DNA of 64,000 nt from an uncultured Anaeromyxobacter sp. (GTDB taxonomy: Bacteria > Myxococcota > Myxococcia > Myxococcales > Anaeromyxobacteraceae): the NCBI GenBank assembly GCA_903904005.1, contig CAIVAR010000025.1:36834-100833 (forward strand), written 5' to 3'. Each line of letters begins with the position of its first letter. Position 1 is the first letter of the stretch. This document shows positions 1 through 8,562 of the stretch, in pieces. Made by a program: the position numbers and the translations under genes. The notes under the pieces are model-generated. The model did no database searches, was not told where the DNA came from, and saw only the letters and a list, made by a program, of their open reading frames with translations.

Positions 1-1
1 G

Positions 2-652
2 CGCAACCGGGTGGCCATCGCCGAGAAGATCAACGAGTCGGCACGCGGGACGGCGCGCGCGGGGCCGGCCCGGGCCGGTGCCGACCAGCTGCTCGCGGCG
101 GTACGCACGGCCCGCGGCAACCCCGGGCTCCGCCACGCCTGGAGCGTCTTCATCGGCCAGCCGCTCACCCTCTCCATCCCGCCCGACGCCGCTGCCGAGG
201 TCCTGAAGGCGGCCCGTGCCGGGGACATGACGGCGGCGATGCGGGCGGTGGCGAAGCCGGTGCGGCGGGCGCTCGAGGCCGCCGCGCGCGCCGAGGACGA
301 GGGCTCCGGGGACGTCTACAACGCCGGCGCCGCCCTCTCCGAGGAGGCGCTGACCGCCTGGCTCGCCGCGGTGGGCGACCACCGCATCGTCCGCCGCGTC
401 GAGATCGACCCGGCCGAGCTGCCCGCGTCGGTCTCCGAGAAGTGGTGGTTCGGCGCTGGCCACGCCAGCCTGGTCGTGACCTTCCACCCCGACGGCCGCC
501 CCGCCGAGATGTTCCGGCACGTGGGGCGGGCCTGGTTCAAGGGGCTGGGCGACGTCCCCGTCTGGGAGATCGCCTCCGACACCGGGGGCCCGGCGGCGCT
601 CTTCCAGGCCATGCGGGCGGCCTGGCTCGACGGCCGGCCCGCCGGCGACTGA
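2..652 (+). CDS. Unrecognised protein, 5' truncated by window edge
   Basis: The reading frame is open from the first bases of the window, so the GTG at 11 may be internal and the true start may lie upstream. The visible 213+ residues are soluble, with an Ala/Arg-rich N-terminal half and a C-terminal half rich in aromatic residues (WWFGAGHASLVVTF around residues 144-157). I do not recognise a family. It ends with TGA just before the convergent stop of the DsbA-like gene at 656. High third-position GC matches the neighbours, so it is probably a real native gene. Confidence 0.6.
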   Translation, partial: RNRVAIAEKINESARGTARAGPARAGADQLLAAVRTARGNPGLRHAWSVFIGQPLTLSIPPDAAAEVLKAARAGDMTAAMRAVAKPVRRALEAAARAEDEGSGDVYNAGAALSEEALTAWLAAVGDHRIVRRVEIDPAELPASVSEKWWFGAGHASLVVTFHPDGRPAEMFRHVGRAWFKGLGDVPVWEIASDTGGPAALFQAMRAAWLDGRPAGD

Positions 653-655
653 TCG

Positions 656-2104
656 CTAGCCCTTCTGCGGATTCTTGACGTTGTCCTCGCAGATGCGCTC
701 GTAGAAGGTGGCGTCCATCTTCACCCCGGCCTTGCGCAGGTCGGCGGCGCGCGAGAGCTGCTCGGCGACCACCTTCTGGAAGGCGTCGAGCGGCTGGGCC
801 CCCACCACGGCGCGGCAGTTCACGTAGAGTGTGGGCGTGCCCTGCGGGGCCACCTTGGCCCCGAGCTGTGCGTCCTCCTCGACGCGCTTGCGGGTGGCCG
901 CCGATCCGCGGGCGGCCTTGAACTTCGCCACGTCGAGCCCGAGCTGCTTCGCCCAGGCGTCGAACTGGTCGGGGGAGAGCGTCCCCTGGTTCTGGAACAT
1001 GAGGTCGTGCATCTCCCAGAACTTGCCCTGCTCGCGCGCCGCCTCGGCGGCCAGCGCCGCCGGCATCGCCTGCGGGTGCATGGCGAGGGGGAGGTTCTTC
1101 CAGACCACCCGGACGTCGTTCGGGTTGGCGGCGAGGAGCTGGGTGATCGTCGGCTCGACGTTCTTGCAGAACGGGCACTGGAAGTCGGAGAAGACCACCA
1201 CCGTGACCGCGGGGTTGCGGGCGCCCTTCTGCGGGTCGTCGGGGCGGAACTCGACCTTCTGCACCTGGGGAGGGGGCGCCGCGGGTGCCGCGGCTGCGCC
1301 CGGAGCCGGCGGCGCGGCCTGGCCCGGGAGCATCACCGGCGCGGAGGAGCCCTTCTCGATGATGCGGGCGTAGACGTCCTTCGCGGGGACGCCCGTCTTC
1401 ACGAGCGCCTCGGCCCGGGCGAGCTCCTCCTCGATGACGACCTTGAAGGTCTCGTAGGGCACCGCCCCCGGGATCTTCCGTCCGTTCACGAAGAAGCTCG
1501 GGGTGCCGTTCGCGCCCACGCCGGTGACGAGCGCCTGGTCGCGCCGGATGCGCGCCTCGTGCCGCTGCTCGTCGAGGGCCTTCCGGAAGGCGGCCATGTC
1601 GAGCCCGGCGGCCTGGGCGGCCGCCTCGAGGGCCGGGCGATCGAGCGCGGGGGCCGAGTCGAAGAGCCGGTCGTGCATCTCCCAGAACTTGGCCGGGCCG
1701 CCCTGGGCCCGTCCCTCCTCGGCGGCGATGGCGGCCGGCAAGGCCCGGGCGTGGAAGGGGAGCGGGTTGTGCTTGAAGACGAAGCGGACCTTGCCGCGGT
1801 AGTTCTCCTCGATCTGCTTCGTCGTCGGCCCCACGCGCTTGCAGTAGGGGCACTCGAAGTCGGAGGATTCGACGATGGTCACGAGGGCGTCGGCGGGGCC
1901 GCGCACCGGGGAGTCGTCGACCGGAACGCGGTAGACGGCCTTGGGGTCCTCCTGGGGCCGGGCCGGCGGCCGCGGCTGGGCCTGCCCGTCGGGGGGGCGG
2001 GCCGCGGAGGGAGCGACGCGGGGGCCGCCTCCGGCCATGCGGTCTCCGACGACGCCCAGGACGAGCCCGACGACGAGTGCCAGGATCCAGCTCGTGTGTT
2101 TCAT
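656..2104 (-). CDS. Tandem-domain DsbA/DsbG-like thioredoxin-fold protein
   Basis: The 482-residue protein has an N-terminal membrane anchor or signal (residues 5-20) followed by a Pro-rich linker. Two DsbA-like thioredoxin domains follow. The first has CPYC at residues 85-88 and a cis-proline context GTPSFFVNG at about 200; the second has CPFC at 310-313 and GTPTLYVNC near the end. An Ala/Pro linker (about 260-280) joins them. Such proteins act as periplasmic disulfide oxidases or isomerases. Two complete active-site modules in one chain is uncommon and implies relay or dimer-like function within one polypeptide. The stop abuts the convergent upstream gene. The start ATG at 2104 is followed immediately by a classic Lys/hydrophobic signal. 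Confidence 0.9.
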   Translation of the reverse strand: MKHTSWILALVVGLVLGVVGDRMAGGGPRVAPSAARPPDGQAQPRPPARPQEDPKAVYRVPVDDSPVRGPADALVTIVESSDFECPYCKRVGPTTKQIEENYRGKVRFVFKHNPLPFHARALPAAIAAEEGRAQGGPAKFWEMHDRLFDSAPALDRPALEAAAQAAGLDMAAFRKALDEQRHEARIRRDQALVTGVGANGTPSFFVNGRKIPGAVPYETFKVVIEEELARAEALVKTGVPAKDVYARIIEKGSSAPVMLPGQAAPPAPGAAAAPAAPPPQVQKVEFRPDDPQKGARNPAVTVVVFSDFQCPFCKNVEPTITQLLAANPNDVRVVWKNLPLAMHPQAMPAALAAEAAREQGKFWEMHDLMFQNQGTLSPDQFDAWAKQLGLDVAKFKAARGSAATRKRVEEDAQLGAKVAPQGTPTLYVNCRAVVGAQPLDAFQKVVAEQLSRAADLRKAGVKMDATFYERICEDNVKNPQKG

Positions 2105-2150
2105 GTGTTTCGCTCCTCGGATGTGCGGGACCGCCCGGGGCGGCCCGGTT

Positions 2151-2666
2151 CTAGAAACGGGCGAAGGCGCCGGCGCGGACGAGCAGCGGAACGCCGGCCC
2201 CGCCCGAGAGCGGGAAGCCGCTGTCGAACTCCGCCATGAAGCCCAGCGTGTCGGTGATCCGCAGCGAGGCGCCGGCCCCGAAGAGCATCCAGCGCCAGGC
2301 CAGGTACCCGACCTGCGTGGAGGCGTCGACGGCCGCGCGCAGGTAGAACGGGGTCTCGGGGATGAACCACTCGATTCCGGGCCGGATCGCGAAGGAGGCG
2401 CCCGGCGCCATGCCGAGCACCATCGTCAGCTGGGGGGCGATCCCGAAGACGATGTCGTAGGCCACCCCGACCTCGAGCTCGAAGATGCCGGGAGGGTCGT
2501 AGGCCGATCCCGTGCCGAGCTGCCCGCCGCCGCCCAGGTCGGCCGAGACGATGAGCCCCATCGGCTTCGAGGAGGGGGGAGGGTCGGCAGGGCGGGCCGG
2601 GGCGGGGAGCGCGAGCAGCGCGGCGGCCAGGGCACCGAGGAGGGGTCGGGAAGAACGCTGTGACAT
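2151..2666 (-). CDS. Predicted outer-membrane beta-barrel-like protein
   Basis: I chose the ATG at 2666 because it is followed directly by a signal peptide (Arg-rich n-region, then Leu/Ala stretch ending APARPADP). An upstream in-frame ATG at 2714 would add a Gly-rich leader before the signal. The mature part is about 145 residues of alternating polar/hydrophobic strands ending in an aromatic residue (FARF), as in outer-membrane barrels. No specific family is recognised. It lies 46 bases upstream of, and co-directional with, the DsbA-like gene, so the two may be co-transcribed. Confidence 0.7.
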   Translation of the reverse strand: MSQRSSRPLLGALAAALLALPAPARPADPPPSSKPMGLIVSADLGGGGQLGTGSAYDPPGIFELEVGVAYDIVFGIAPQLTMVLGMAPGASFAIRPGIEWFIPETPFYLRAAVDASTQVGYLAWRWMLFGAGASLRITDTLGFMAEFDSGFPLSGGAGVPLLVRAGAFARF

Positions 2667-2758
2667 CGGGGTCGGGAAGTTACCGCCGCCTCCTCCTTTG
2701 GGCAAGGAACGCATGGTGCGGTTGCCCCCTTCCCCCCTTGGCGATAAACGGTGCGGCG

Positions 2759-3013
2759 ATGCCCGTGCTCGACCTGCCAGCGCCCGACCTCACCCTCGAC
2801 ACCTCGGGGCGGCTCTGCCCGTATCCGATCGTGGAGATCGCCCGCGCCATGAAGGGGCTGCCGGCGGGGGCGGTCGTGTGCCTCGTCGCCACCGATCCGG
2901 GGATCGTCACCGACATGCCGATGTGGTGCCGGGCCACGCGCCACGAGCACCTGGGTACCTTCCGGGAAGGACCGTCGTTCCGGAGCTGGGTGCGGAAGCG
3001 GCCGGCCCCGTGA
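2759..3013 (+). CDS. tusA: TusA-family sulfurtransferase
   Basis: This 84-residue protein carries the TusA signature LCPYPI, with the sulfur-carrying Cys at residue 20 in a C-P-x-P motif. A second Cys sits in the MWCRATRHEH segment, matching the usual beta-alpha-beta-alpha-beta layout. TusA proteins accept persulfide from a cysteine desulfurase and hand it to thiolation enzymes. The TGA stop overlaps the GTG start of the next gene by 3 bases, so the two are translationally coupled. The partner is a PP-loop tRNA-thiolation-like enzyme, which suggests that this TusA is its dedicated sulfur donor. Confidence 0.88.
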   Translation: MPVLDLPAPDLTLDTSGRLCPYPIVEIARAMKGLPAGAVVCLVATDPGIVTDMPMWCRATRHEHLGTFREGPSFRSWVRKRPAP

Positions 3014-4062
3014 GCGCGCGCAAGGCCATCGCCATGATCTCGGGCGGGCTCGACTCGACGCTCGCGCTCGCCCTCGTGAAGCGGCAGGGCATCGAGGTGA
3101 AGGCCATCAACTTCTACACCGGCCTCTGCATCACCGAGACCCAGCGGCGCAAGGGCGGCCGGCCCGACGGCACGATGCCGCAGAACGAGGCCCTGCGGGC
3201 CGCCGCCGACCTCGAGGTGGACATCGAGTACATCGACGTCTCCGAGCAGGGCTACCTCGATCTCATCGTGAACCCCCGCTACGGGTACGGCGCCAACGCC
3301 AACCCGTGCGTGGACTGCCGCATCTTCATGATGACGAAGGCGCGGGAGATCATGGAGCGGGAGGGGGCCTCCTTCGTCTTCACCGGCGAGGTGCTCGGCC
3401 AGCGCCCCAAGAGCCAGCGGCGCGACACGCTCCGCTCCGTGGAGAAGCAGAGCGGGCTCACCGGCCGGCTGGTGCGGCCGCTCTCGGCCCGGCTCCTCGA
3501 GCCCTCCATCCCCGAGAAGGAGGGGATCCTCGACCGCTCCCTGCTCCTCGACATCAACGGCCGCTCCCGGCAGCGCCAGATCCAGCTGGCCCGCGAGCTG
3601 GGCATCGCCGAGTGGCCGCAGCCGGCGGGCGGCTGCTGCTACCTCACCGACGAGTCCTTCTCGCGGAAGTTCTTCGACGTCCTCGACGCCCGCGAGCAGG
3701 CCGGGGAGGAGCGGCGCATCCGCCGGGAGGATCTCGTCCTGCTCTCCACCGGCCGCCACTTCCGTCTATCACCCAAGGTGAAAATGGTGGTGGGCCGCTC
3801 CGAGATCGAGAACGTCGTCCTCGAGTCGTACGGCGAGGGGCGGGCCCGCCTGCTGGCCCGCGACCTGAACGGCCCGATGGCGCTCGTCGAGGGGACGCCC
3901 ACCTGGGAGGAGCGGCAGCTGGCCGCCCGGATCGTGGCCCGCTACGGGAAGGGGAGGACCCTTCCCGAGGTGGGCGTGGACTGGATCGAGGACGGCGTGA
4001 CCGAGACGCTCACCGTGGCGCCGGAGCAGGACGAGGCGCGCATCGAGTCGATGCGGATCTGA
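3010..4062 (+). CDS. PP-loop ATP-pyrophosphatase, ThiI/MnmA-like tRNA thiolation protein
   Basis: 350 residues from a GTG start overlapping the tusA stop. SGGLDST at residues 11-17 is the PP-loop of the ATP-pyrophosphatase fold used to adenylate tRNA bases before thiolation. Candidate persulfide or metal cysteines are CVDC (about residue 99-102) and GCC followed by YLTD (about 211-216). The C-terminal part (about 235-315, GRHFRLSPKVK...VGRSEIEN) resembles the NFACT-R type RNA-binding module fused to such enzymes in other bacteria. The exact modification (s4U, s2U or other) cannot be read from sequence. Coupling to tusA supports a sulfur-relay role. Confidence 0.82.
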   Translation: MSARKAIAMISGGLDSTLALALVKRQGIEVKAINFYTGLCITETQRRKGGRPDGTMPQNEALRAAADLEVDIEYIDVSEQGYLDLIVNPRYGYGANANPCVDCRIFMMTKAREIMEREGASFVFTGEVLGQRPKSQRRDTLRSVEKQSGLTGRLVRPLSARLLEPSIPEKEGILDRSLLLDINGRSRQRQIQLARELGIAEWPQPAGGCCYLTDESFSRKFFDVLDAREQAGEERRIRREDLVLLSTGRHFRLSPKVKMVVGRSEIENVVLESYGEGRARLLARDLNGPMALVEGTPTWEERQLAARIVARYGKGRTLPEVGVDWIEDGVTETLTVAPEQDEARIESMRI

Positions 4063-4238
4063 CGCGCCCCCGGCGGGCCTGAAGCGGCGCGCCTTTTCCG
4101 CCTTTACAGCCGGAACCCCCCGTCGACACGGCTCATTGACAGCCGAGGGTATCCCTCGCCCAGGCGCGAGGCGTACCATCCGGATGCCGGTTCACGGCGC
4201 GCGCTCCCCGCGAGGGGGGCGGCGCGGGGGAGCACCCG

Positions 4239-7127
4239 ATGGCGAACAAGACGGGCGCGAAGCGGACCTACTCCTTCGGCGGCGGCCGGGCCGAGGGGCA
4301 CAAGGGCATGAAGGACCTGCTCGGCGGCAAGGGCGCGGGCCTGGCCGAGATGAGCAACATCGGCATCCCGGTTCCCCCGGGCTTCACCATCACCACCGAG
4401 GTCTGCACCGAGTTCTACGGGGCGGGGAAGCGGCTGCCCCGCGGGCTCGAGAAGGAGATCCGCGACGCCCTCTCCCGGGTGGAGGCGCTCACCGGGAAGG
4501 GCTTCGGCGACCCGGAAAATCCATTGCTCGTCTCGGTTCGCTCGGGCGCCCGGGTCTCGATGCCGGGGATGATGGACACGGTGCTGAACCTGGGGCTGAA
4601 CGACCGGACGGTCGAGGGGCTGGCGCGCCGCTCCGGGAACGAGCGCTTCGCCTGGGACAGCTACCGCCGCTTCTGCGCGATGTTCGGCGACGTGGTGCTC
4701 GGCATGAAGCCCGAGCGCAAGGAGGACCGCGACCCCTTCGAGGAGCTCCTCGAGGCGAAGAAGAAGGTCCGCAAGGTCGCGCTCGACTCCGAGCTGCCGG
4801 TGGAGGCGCTGCGCGAGCTGGTGGCCGAGTTCAAGGCCGCCATCCGGGCGCGGCGGAAGCTCGAGCTCCCCGACGACCCGGTCGCGCAGCTGTCGATGGC
4901 CATCTCCGCCGTCTTCCGGAGCTGGGAGAACGACCGGGCCGACGCCTACCGCAAGCTGAACGGGATCCCCTCGACCTGGGGCACCGCCGTCTCGGTCCAG
5001 TCGATGGTCTTCGGCAACCTGGGCGAGAGCTCGGGCACCGGCGTCGCCTTCACCCGAAACGCCGCCACCGGCGAGAACGAGTTCTACGGCGAGTTCCTGG
5101 TCAACGCCCAGGGCGAGGACGTGGTGGCCGGCACGCGCACGCCGCAGAAGATCGCCGAGATGGCCAGCCACTGGCCCGAGATGGCGCGCCAGCTCGAGGA
5201 GGTCCGCACCCGGCTGGAGCGCCACTACCGCGACATGCAGGACATCGAGTTCACGGTGGAGCGCGGCCGGCTCTACGTCCTGCAGACGCGAACCGGGAAG
5301 CGCACCGGCCTCGCGGCGGTGCGCATCGCCGTGGAGATGGCCGACGAGGGGATCATCGACCGCGAGGAGGCGGTCCTGCGGGTCGAGCCCGAGTCGCTCA
5401 ACCACGTCCTGCGCCCCATCTTCGACGTCATCGCCAAGGAGACCGCCATCCGATCCGGCCGGCTCCTCGCCAAGGGGCTTCCGGCCGGCCCGGGCGCCGC
5501 CTGCGGCCGGGTGGTGTTCTTCGCCGAGGACGCGGTGTCCTGGAAGGCGCGGGGCGAGACGGTCGTCCTGGCCCGGCACGAGACCAGCCCGGAGGACATC
5601 CGGGGGATGGACGCTTCGGCCGGGTTCCTGACCGCCTTCGGCGGGATGACGAGCCACGCGGCGCTGGTGGCCCGGCAGATGGGCAAGGTGGCGGTGGTGG
5701 GATGCTCCGCGCTCTCCTTCGACTACCAGGCCCGGACCATGACGGTGGCCACCTCCCGGGGGCCGCGCCTGGTCCACGAGGGAGACTGGCTCTCCGTCGA
5801 CGGCCTGCTCGGCGAGATCATCGACGGGCGGATCCCGACCCAGTCGTCCGAGGTGGTGGGGGTCCTCATCGACAAGACGGTGCGGCCGGCCGACGCGCCG
5901 ATGTACCGGCTCTTCACCCGGCTCCTCGGCTGGGCCGACGGCGTGCGCCGGCTCAAGGTCCGGGCCAACGCCGACCAGCCCGACCAGGCCATCACGGCCC
6001 TCGCCTTCGGCGCCCAGGGCATCGGGCTGTGCCGCACCGAGCACATGTTCTTCGGCGAGGGGAAGATCGGCCCGATGCGGGAGATGATCGTCGCCGAGAA
6101 CCTGCAGGAGCGGCGTGCCGCGCTCGCCCGGCTCCTCCCGCTCCAGCGGGAGGACTTCGCCGGCCTGTTCCGGGCCATGGGCTCGCGGCCGGTCACCATC
6201 CGCACCATCGACCCGCCGCTCCACGAGTTCCTCCCGCAGGACCTGGCCGGCCAGCAGGAGCTGGCGCGCACCACCGGGCGAACGCTCGACCACGTGCAGT
6301 CGCGCATCGCCGACCTCGTGGAGTCGAACCCCATGCTGGGGAACCGCGGTTGCCGGCTCGGCATCAGCTACCCCGAGATCACCGAGATGCAGGCGCGCGC
6401 CATCTTCGAGGCGGCCTGCGACGTCGCCGCCGAGGGGTTGAAGCCGCATCCGGAGGTGATGATCCCGCTCGTCGGCCACCGCAAGGAGCTGGAGAACCAG
6501 GCCCGGGTGGTCCACGACGTGGCGGCCCGGGTCTTCGCCGAGCGGAAGCGGAAGGTGGCCTACCTGGTGGGGACGATGATCGAGGTCCCCCGCGGTGCCC
6601 TCACCGCCGGTGAGATCGCGCGGACCGCCGAGTTCTTCTCCTTCGGCACCAACGACCTGACCCAGACCACCTTCGGGATCTCCCGCGACGACGTGGGAAC
6701 GGTGCTGAACAATTACATCGAGAAGGAGATCTACTCGGTCGACCCGTTCGTCACCATCGACCGGGAGGGCGTCGGACGGCTGATGCGGATCGCCATCCAG
6801 GAGGGGAGCGCGGCCCGCCCGGGCATCAAGCTCGGCATCTGCGGCGAGCACGGCGGGGATCCGTCCTCGGTGGAATTCTGCAACGAGATCGGGCTCGACT
6901 ACGTGTCCTGTTCCCCGTACCGTCTGCCCATCGCGCGCCTCGCGGCCGCGCAGGCCGTGCTGAAGCAGCGCAAGGGGGGTTCACCCATGGCGAAGAAGGC
7001 GACTCCGAAGAAGAAGGTCGCGAAGAAGAACGTCGCGAAGAAGAAGGGCCCGTCGGCGAGGAAGCTCGAGACGTCGGGCGTGCCCCGCCGCGGCTCCAAG
7101 CTCGGCACCTCCGGGGTCCCGAGGTAG
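4239..7127 (+). CDS. ppdK: Pyruvate, phosphate dikinase with lysine-rich C-terminal tail
   Basis: Catalyses reversible ATP + Pi + pyruvate to AMP + PPi + PEP. The 962-residue protein shows the ATP-grasp N-terminal domain (GGKGAGLAEM near residue 28), the phosphohistidine loop GGMTSHAALVAR with His473, and the C-terminal PEP/pyruvate barrel. In the barrel, FGTNDLTQ and GICGEHGG supply the catalytic Cys868. The canonical enzyme ends near residue 916 (RLAAAQAVLKQR). About 46 extra residues follow: a basic AKK/KKK-rich stretch and two TSGVPR copies. The tail begins at an in-frame ATG (6987) preceded by AAGGGGGG, so it may also be made as a separate peptide. Confidence 0.95.
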   Translation: MANKTGAKRTYSFGGGRAEGHKGMKDLLGGKGAGLAEMSNIGIPVPPGFTITTEVCTEFYGAGKRLPRGLEKEIRDALSRVEALTGKGFGDPENPLLVSVRSGARVSMPGMMDTVLNLGLNDRTVEGLARRSGNERFAWDSYRRFCAMFGDVVLGMKPERKEDRDPFEELLEAKKKVRKVALDSELPVEALRELVAEFKAAIRARRKLELPDDPVAQLSMAISAVFRSWENDRADAYRKLNGIPSTWGTAVSVQSMVFGNLGESSGTGVAFTRNAATGENEFYGEFLVNAQGEDVVAGTRTPQKIAEMASHWPEMARQLEEVRTRLERHYRDMQDIEFTVERGRLYVLQTRTGKRTGLAAVRIAVEMADEGIIDREEAVLRVEPESLNHVLRPIFDVIAKETAIRSGRLLAKGLPAGPGAACGRVVFFAEDAVSWKARGETVVLARHETSPEDIRGMDASAGFLTAFGGMTSHAALVARQMGKVAVVGCSALSFDYQARTMTVATSRGPRLVHEGDWLSVDGLLGEIIDGRIPTQSSEVVGVLIDKTVRPADAPMYRLFTRLLGWADGVRRLKVRANADQPDQAITALAFGAQGIGLCRTEHMFFGEGKIGPMREMIVAENLQERRAALARLLPLQREDFAGLFRAMGSRPVTIRTIDPPLHEFLPQDLAGQQELARTTGRTLDHVQSRIADLVESNPMLGNRGCRLGISYPEITEMQARAIFEAACDVAAEGLKPHPEVMIPLVGHRKELENQARVVHDVAARVFAERKRKVAYLVGTMIEVPRGALTAGEIARTAEFFSFGTNDLTQTTFGISRDDVGTVLNNYIEKEIYSVDPFVTIDREGVGRLMRIAIQEGSAARPGIKLGICGEHGGDPSSVEFCNEIGLDYVSCSPYRLPIARLAAAQAVLKQRKGGSPMAKKATPKKKVAKKNVAKKKGPSARKLETSGVPRRGSKLGTSGVPR

Positions 7128-7240
7128 GCGGATCGGGGCGCCACGCCCACCCGCGGATGGCAGGCGGAGCGCGATCTTCACCGCGCTCCGCTTCCCTTTT
7201 TGACCGTGTGCCATCCTTCGACGACAATGGCGATATCGAC

Positions 7241-8548
7241 ATGACACGGCCCCGCATCGCTCCCTGGCTGCTCGCCGCCTTCGGGGCCTTCCTGATCCTC
7301 CTCGCCCTCCCGTGGCCCGCCCCGGCCTCGGGCATCGATGCCCCGGCGGGGGCGCTCGTCCTGGCCGGCCCGCCCGGGATGCCCGAGGTGGCCGCTCCCG
7401 TCGAGGCCGTCCGGGTCGAGCCGGTCCCGCCGCCGGTGGCCCCCTCCGAGCTGCGGCTCGCCGAGGCCACCCTCGACCGGGTCGCCAACCACTACGTCGC
7501 CCCGCTGGGAACCGGCCGCGCCGTGCTCACCACCGTTCCCCGGCTGCAGGAGCGCATCGAGAAGCTGCTCACCGACTACCGGGTCCCCTGGGCGGCCGCG
7601 GTGCTCCTCGACCCGGCCACCGGACGGGTGCTCGCCATGGCCGAGCACTCCCAGCGCGAGCCCGGCCGCCGCGGCCTCTCGCTCGAGGCCCGCGCGCCGG
7701 CGGCCAGCGTCTTCAAGATCGTCACCAGCTCCGCGCTGCTCCGCCGGGGCTTCGAGCCCGGGGCCGAGGTCTGCTACCACGGCGGCCAGCACCGGGTGAA
7801 GCAGTCGCTCCTCGTCGACGACCCCCGGCGCGACCTGCGCTGCCTCTCGCTCTCGTCGGCGCTCGGCAAGAGCGCCAACGTGGTCTTCGCGAAGCTCGCC
7901 GACCGGGCGCTCAACGCCACGCTGCTGCGGGCCGAGGCCGACCGCTTCCTCTTCAACCAGACCATCCCGTTCGCGCAGGTGGTCGAGACCTCCCGCGCCG
8001 ACATCCCCGAGGAGTCGTTCGCGCTCGCCACCACCGCCGCGGGCTTCGGCCCGGTCCGCCTGTCGCCGCTGCACGGCGCCGTGATGGCGTCCATCGTGGC
8101 CAACGGGGGGATCTTCGTGCCGCCCGACGTGGTCGCCTCCTCCACCGGGGCCGTGCCCATGCCCGCCGAGGCGCCGCGGCGCGTGCTCGACGCGCGGGTC
8201 GCCGCCGAGCTCGCCGCCATGATGCGGACCACGGTCACCGAGGGCACGGGTCGCCGCGCCTTCAAGGCGCCGCGCTCCCGACTGTCGTCGATGCAGGGGC
8301 TCACGGTGGCCGGCAAGACCGGCTCCCTCTCCGAGCCCGATCCGTTTCGCGACTACTCCTGGTTCATCGGCTTCGCCCCCGCAGAGAACCCGCGCGTGGC
8401 CTTCGCGGTGGTGGTGGTGAACGACCGCAACTGGCGGGTGAAGGCGCCCTTCGTGGCGCGCGCCGCCGTCGAGGCCTGGGCCGACTGGGAAGGGGGCAAG
8501 CCGGAGGTGGTCGCCGCCGCGCCCCGGGCCCGGGCCCGCCGCAAGTAG
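7241..8548 (+). CDS. Penicillin-binding protein, transpeptidase domain
   Basis: 435 residues, starting at the ATG that immediately precedes a membrane anchor (residues 7-27). The transpeptidase motifs are all present: ASVFK with catalytic Ser146 and Lys149, SAN at 201-203, and KTG at 349-351. No glycosyltransferase domain is present, and the N-terminal region is shorter than in class B PBPs such as FtsI. It probably cross-links peptidoglycan or acts as a specialised DD-transpeptidase in the periplasm. Its TAG stop is 14 bases from the convergent DUF4388 gene end. A longer start at 7157 is open but would put 28 polar residues before the anchor. Confidence 0.88.
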   Translation: MTRPRIAPWLLAAFGAFLILLALPWPAPASGIDAPAGALVLAGPPGMPEVAAPVEAVRVEPVPPPVAPSELRLAEATLDRVANHYVAPLGTGRAVLTTVPRLQERIEKLLTDYRVPWAAAVLLDPATGRVLAMAEHSQREPGRRGLSLEARAPAASVFKIVTSSALLRRGFEPGAEVCYHGGQHRVKQSLLVDDPRRDLRCLSLSSALGKSANVVFAKLADRALNATLLRAEADRFLFNQTIPFAQVVETSRADIPEESFALATTAAGFGPVRLSPLHGAVMASIVANGGIFVPPDVVASSTGAVPMPAEAPRRVLDARVAAELAAMMRTTVTEGTGRRAFKAPRSRLSSMQGLTVAGKTGSLSEPDPFRDYSWFIGFAPAENPRVAFAVVVVNDRNWRVKAPFVARAAVEAWADWEGGKPEVVAAAPRARARRK

Positions 8549-8562
8549 GGTCGCGGGCGCGG

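Noticed and set aside
4104..6851. 915-codon open frame on the minus strand opposite ppdK
   Set aside because: Sequence is Leu/Gly/His/Asp-rich shadow typical of antisense frames in GC-rich DNA; the plus-strand PPDK has all catalytic motifs.
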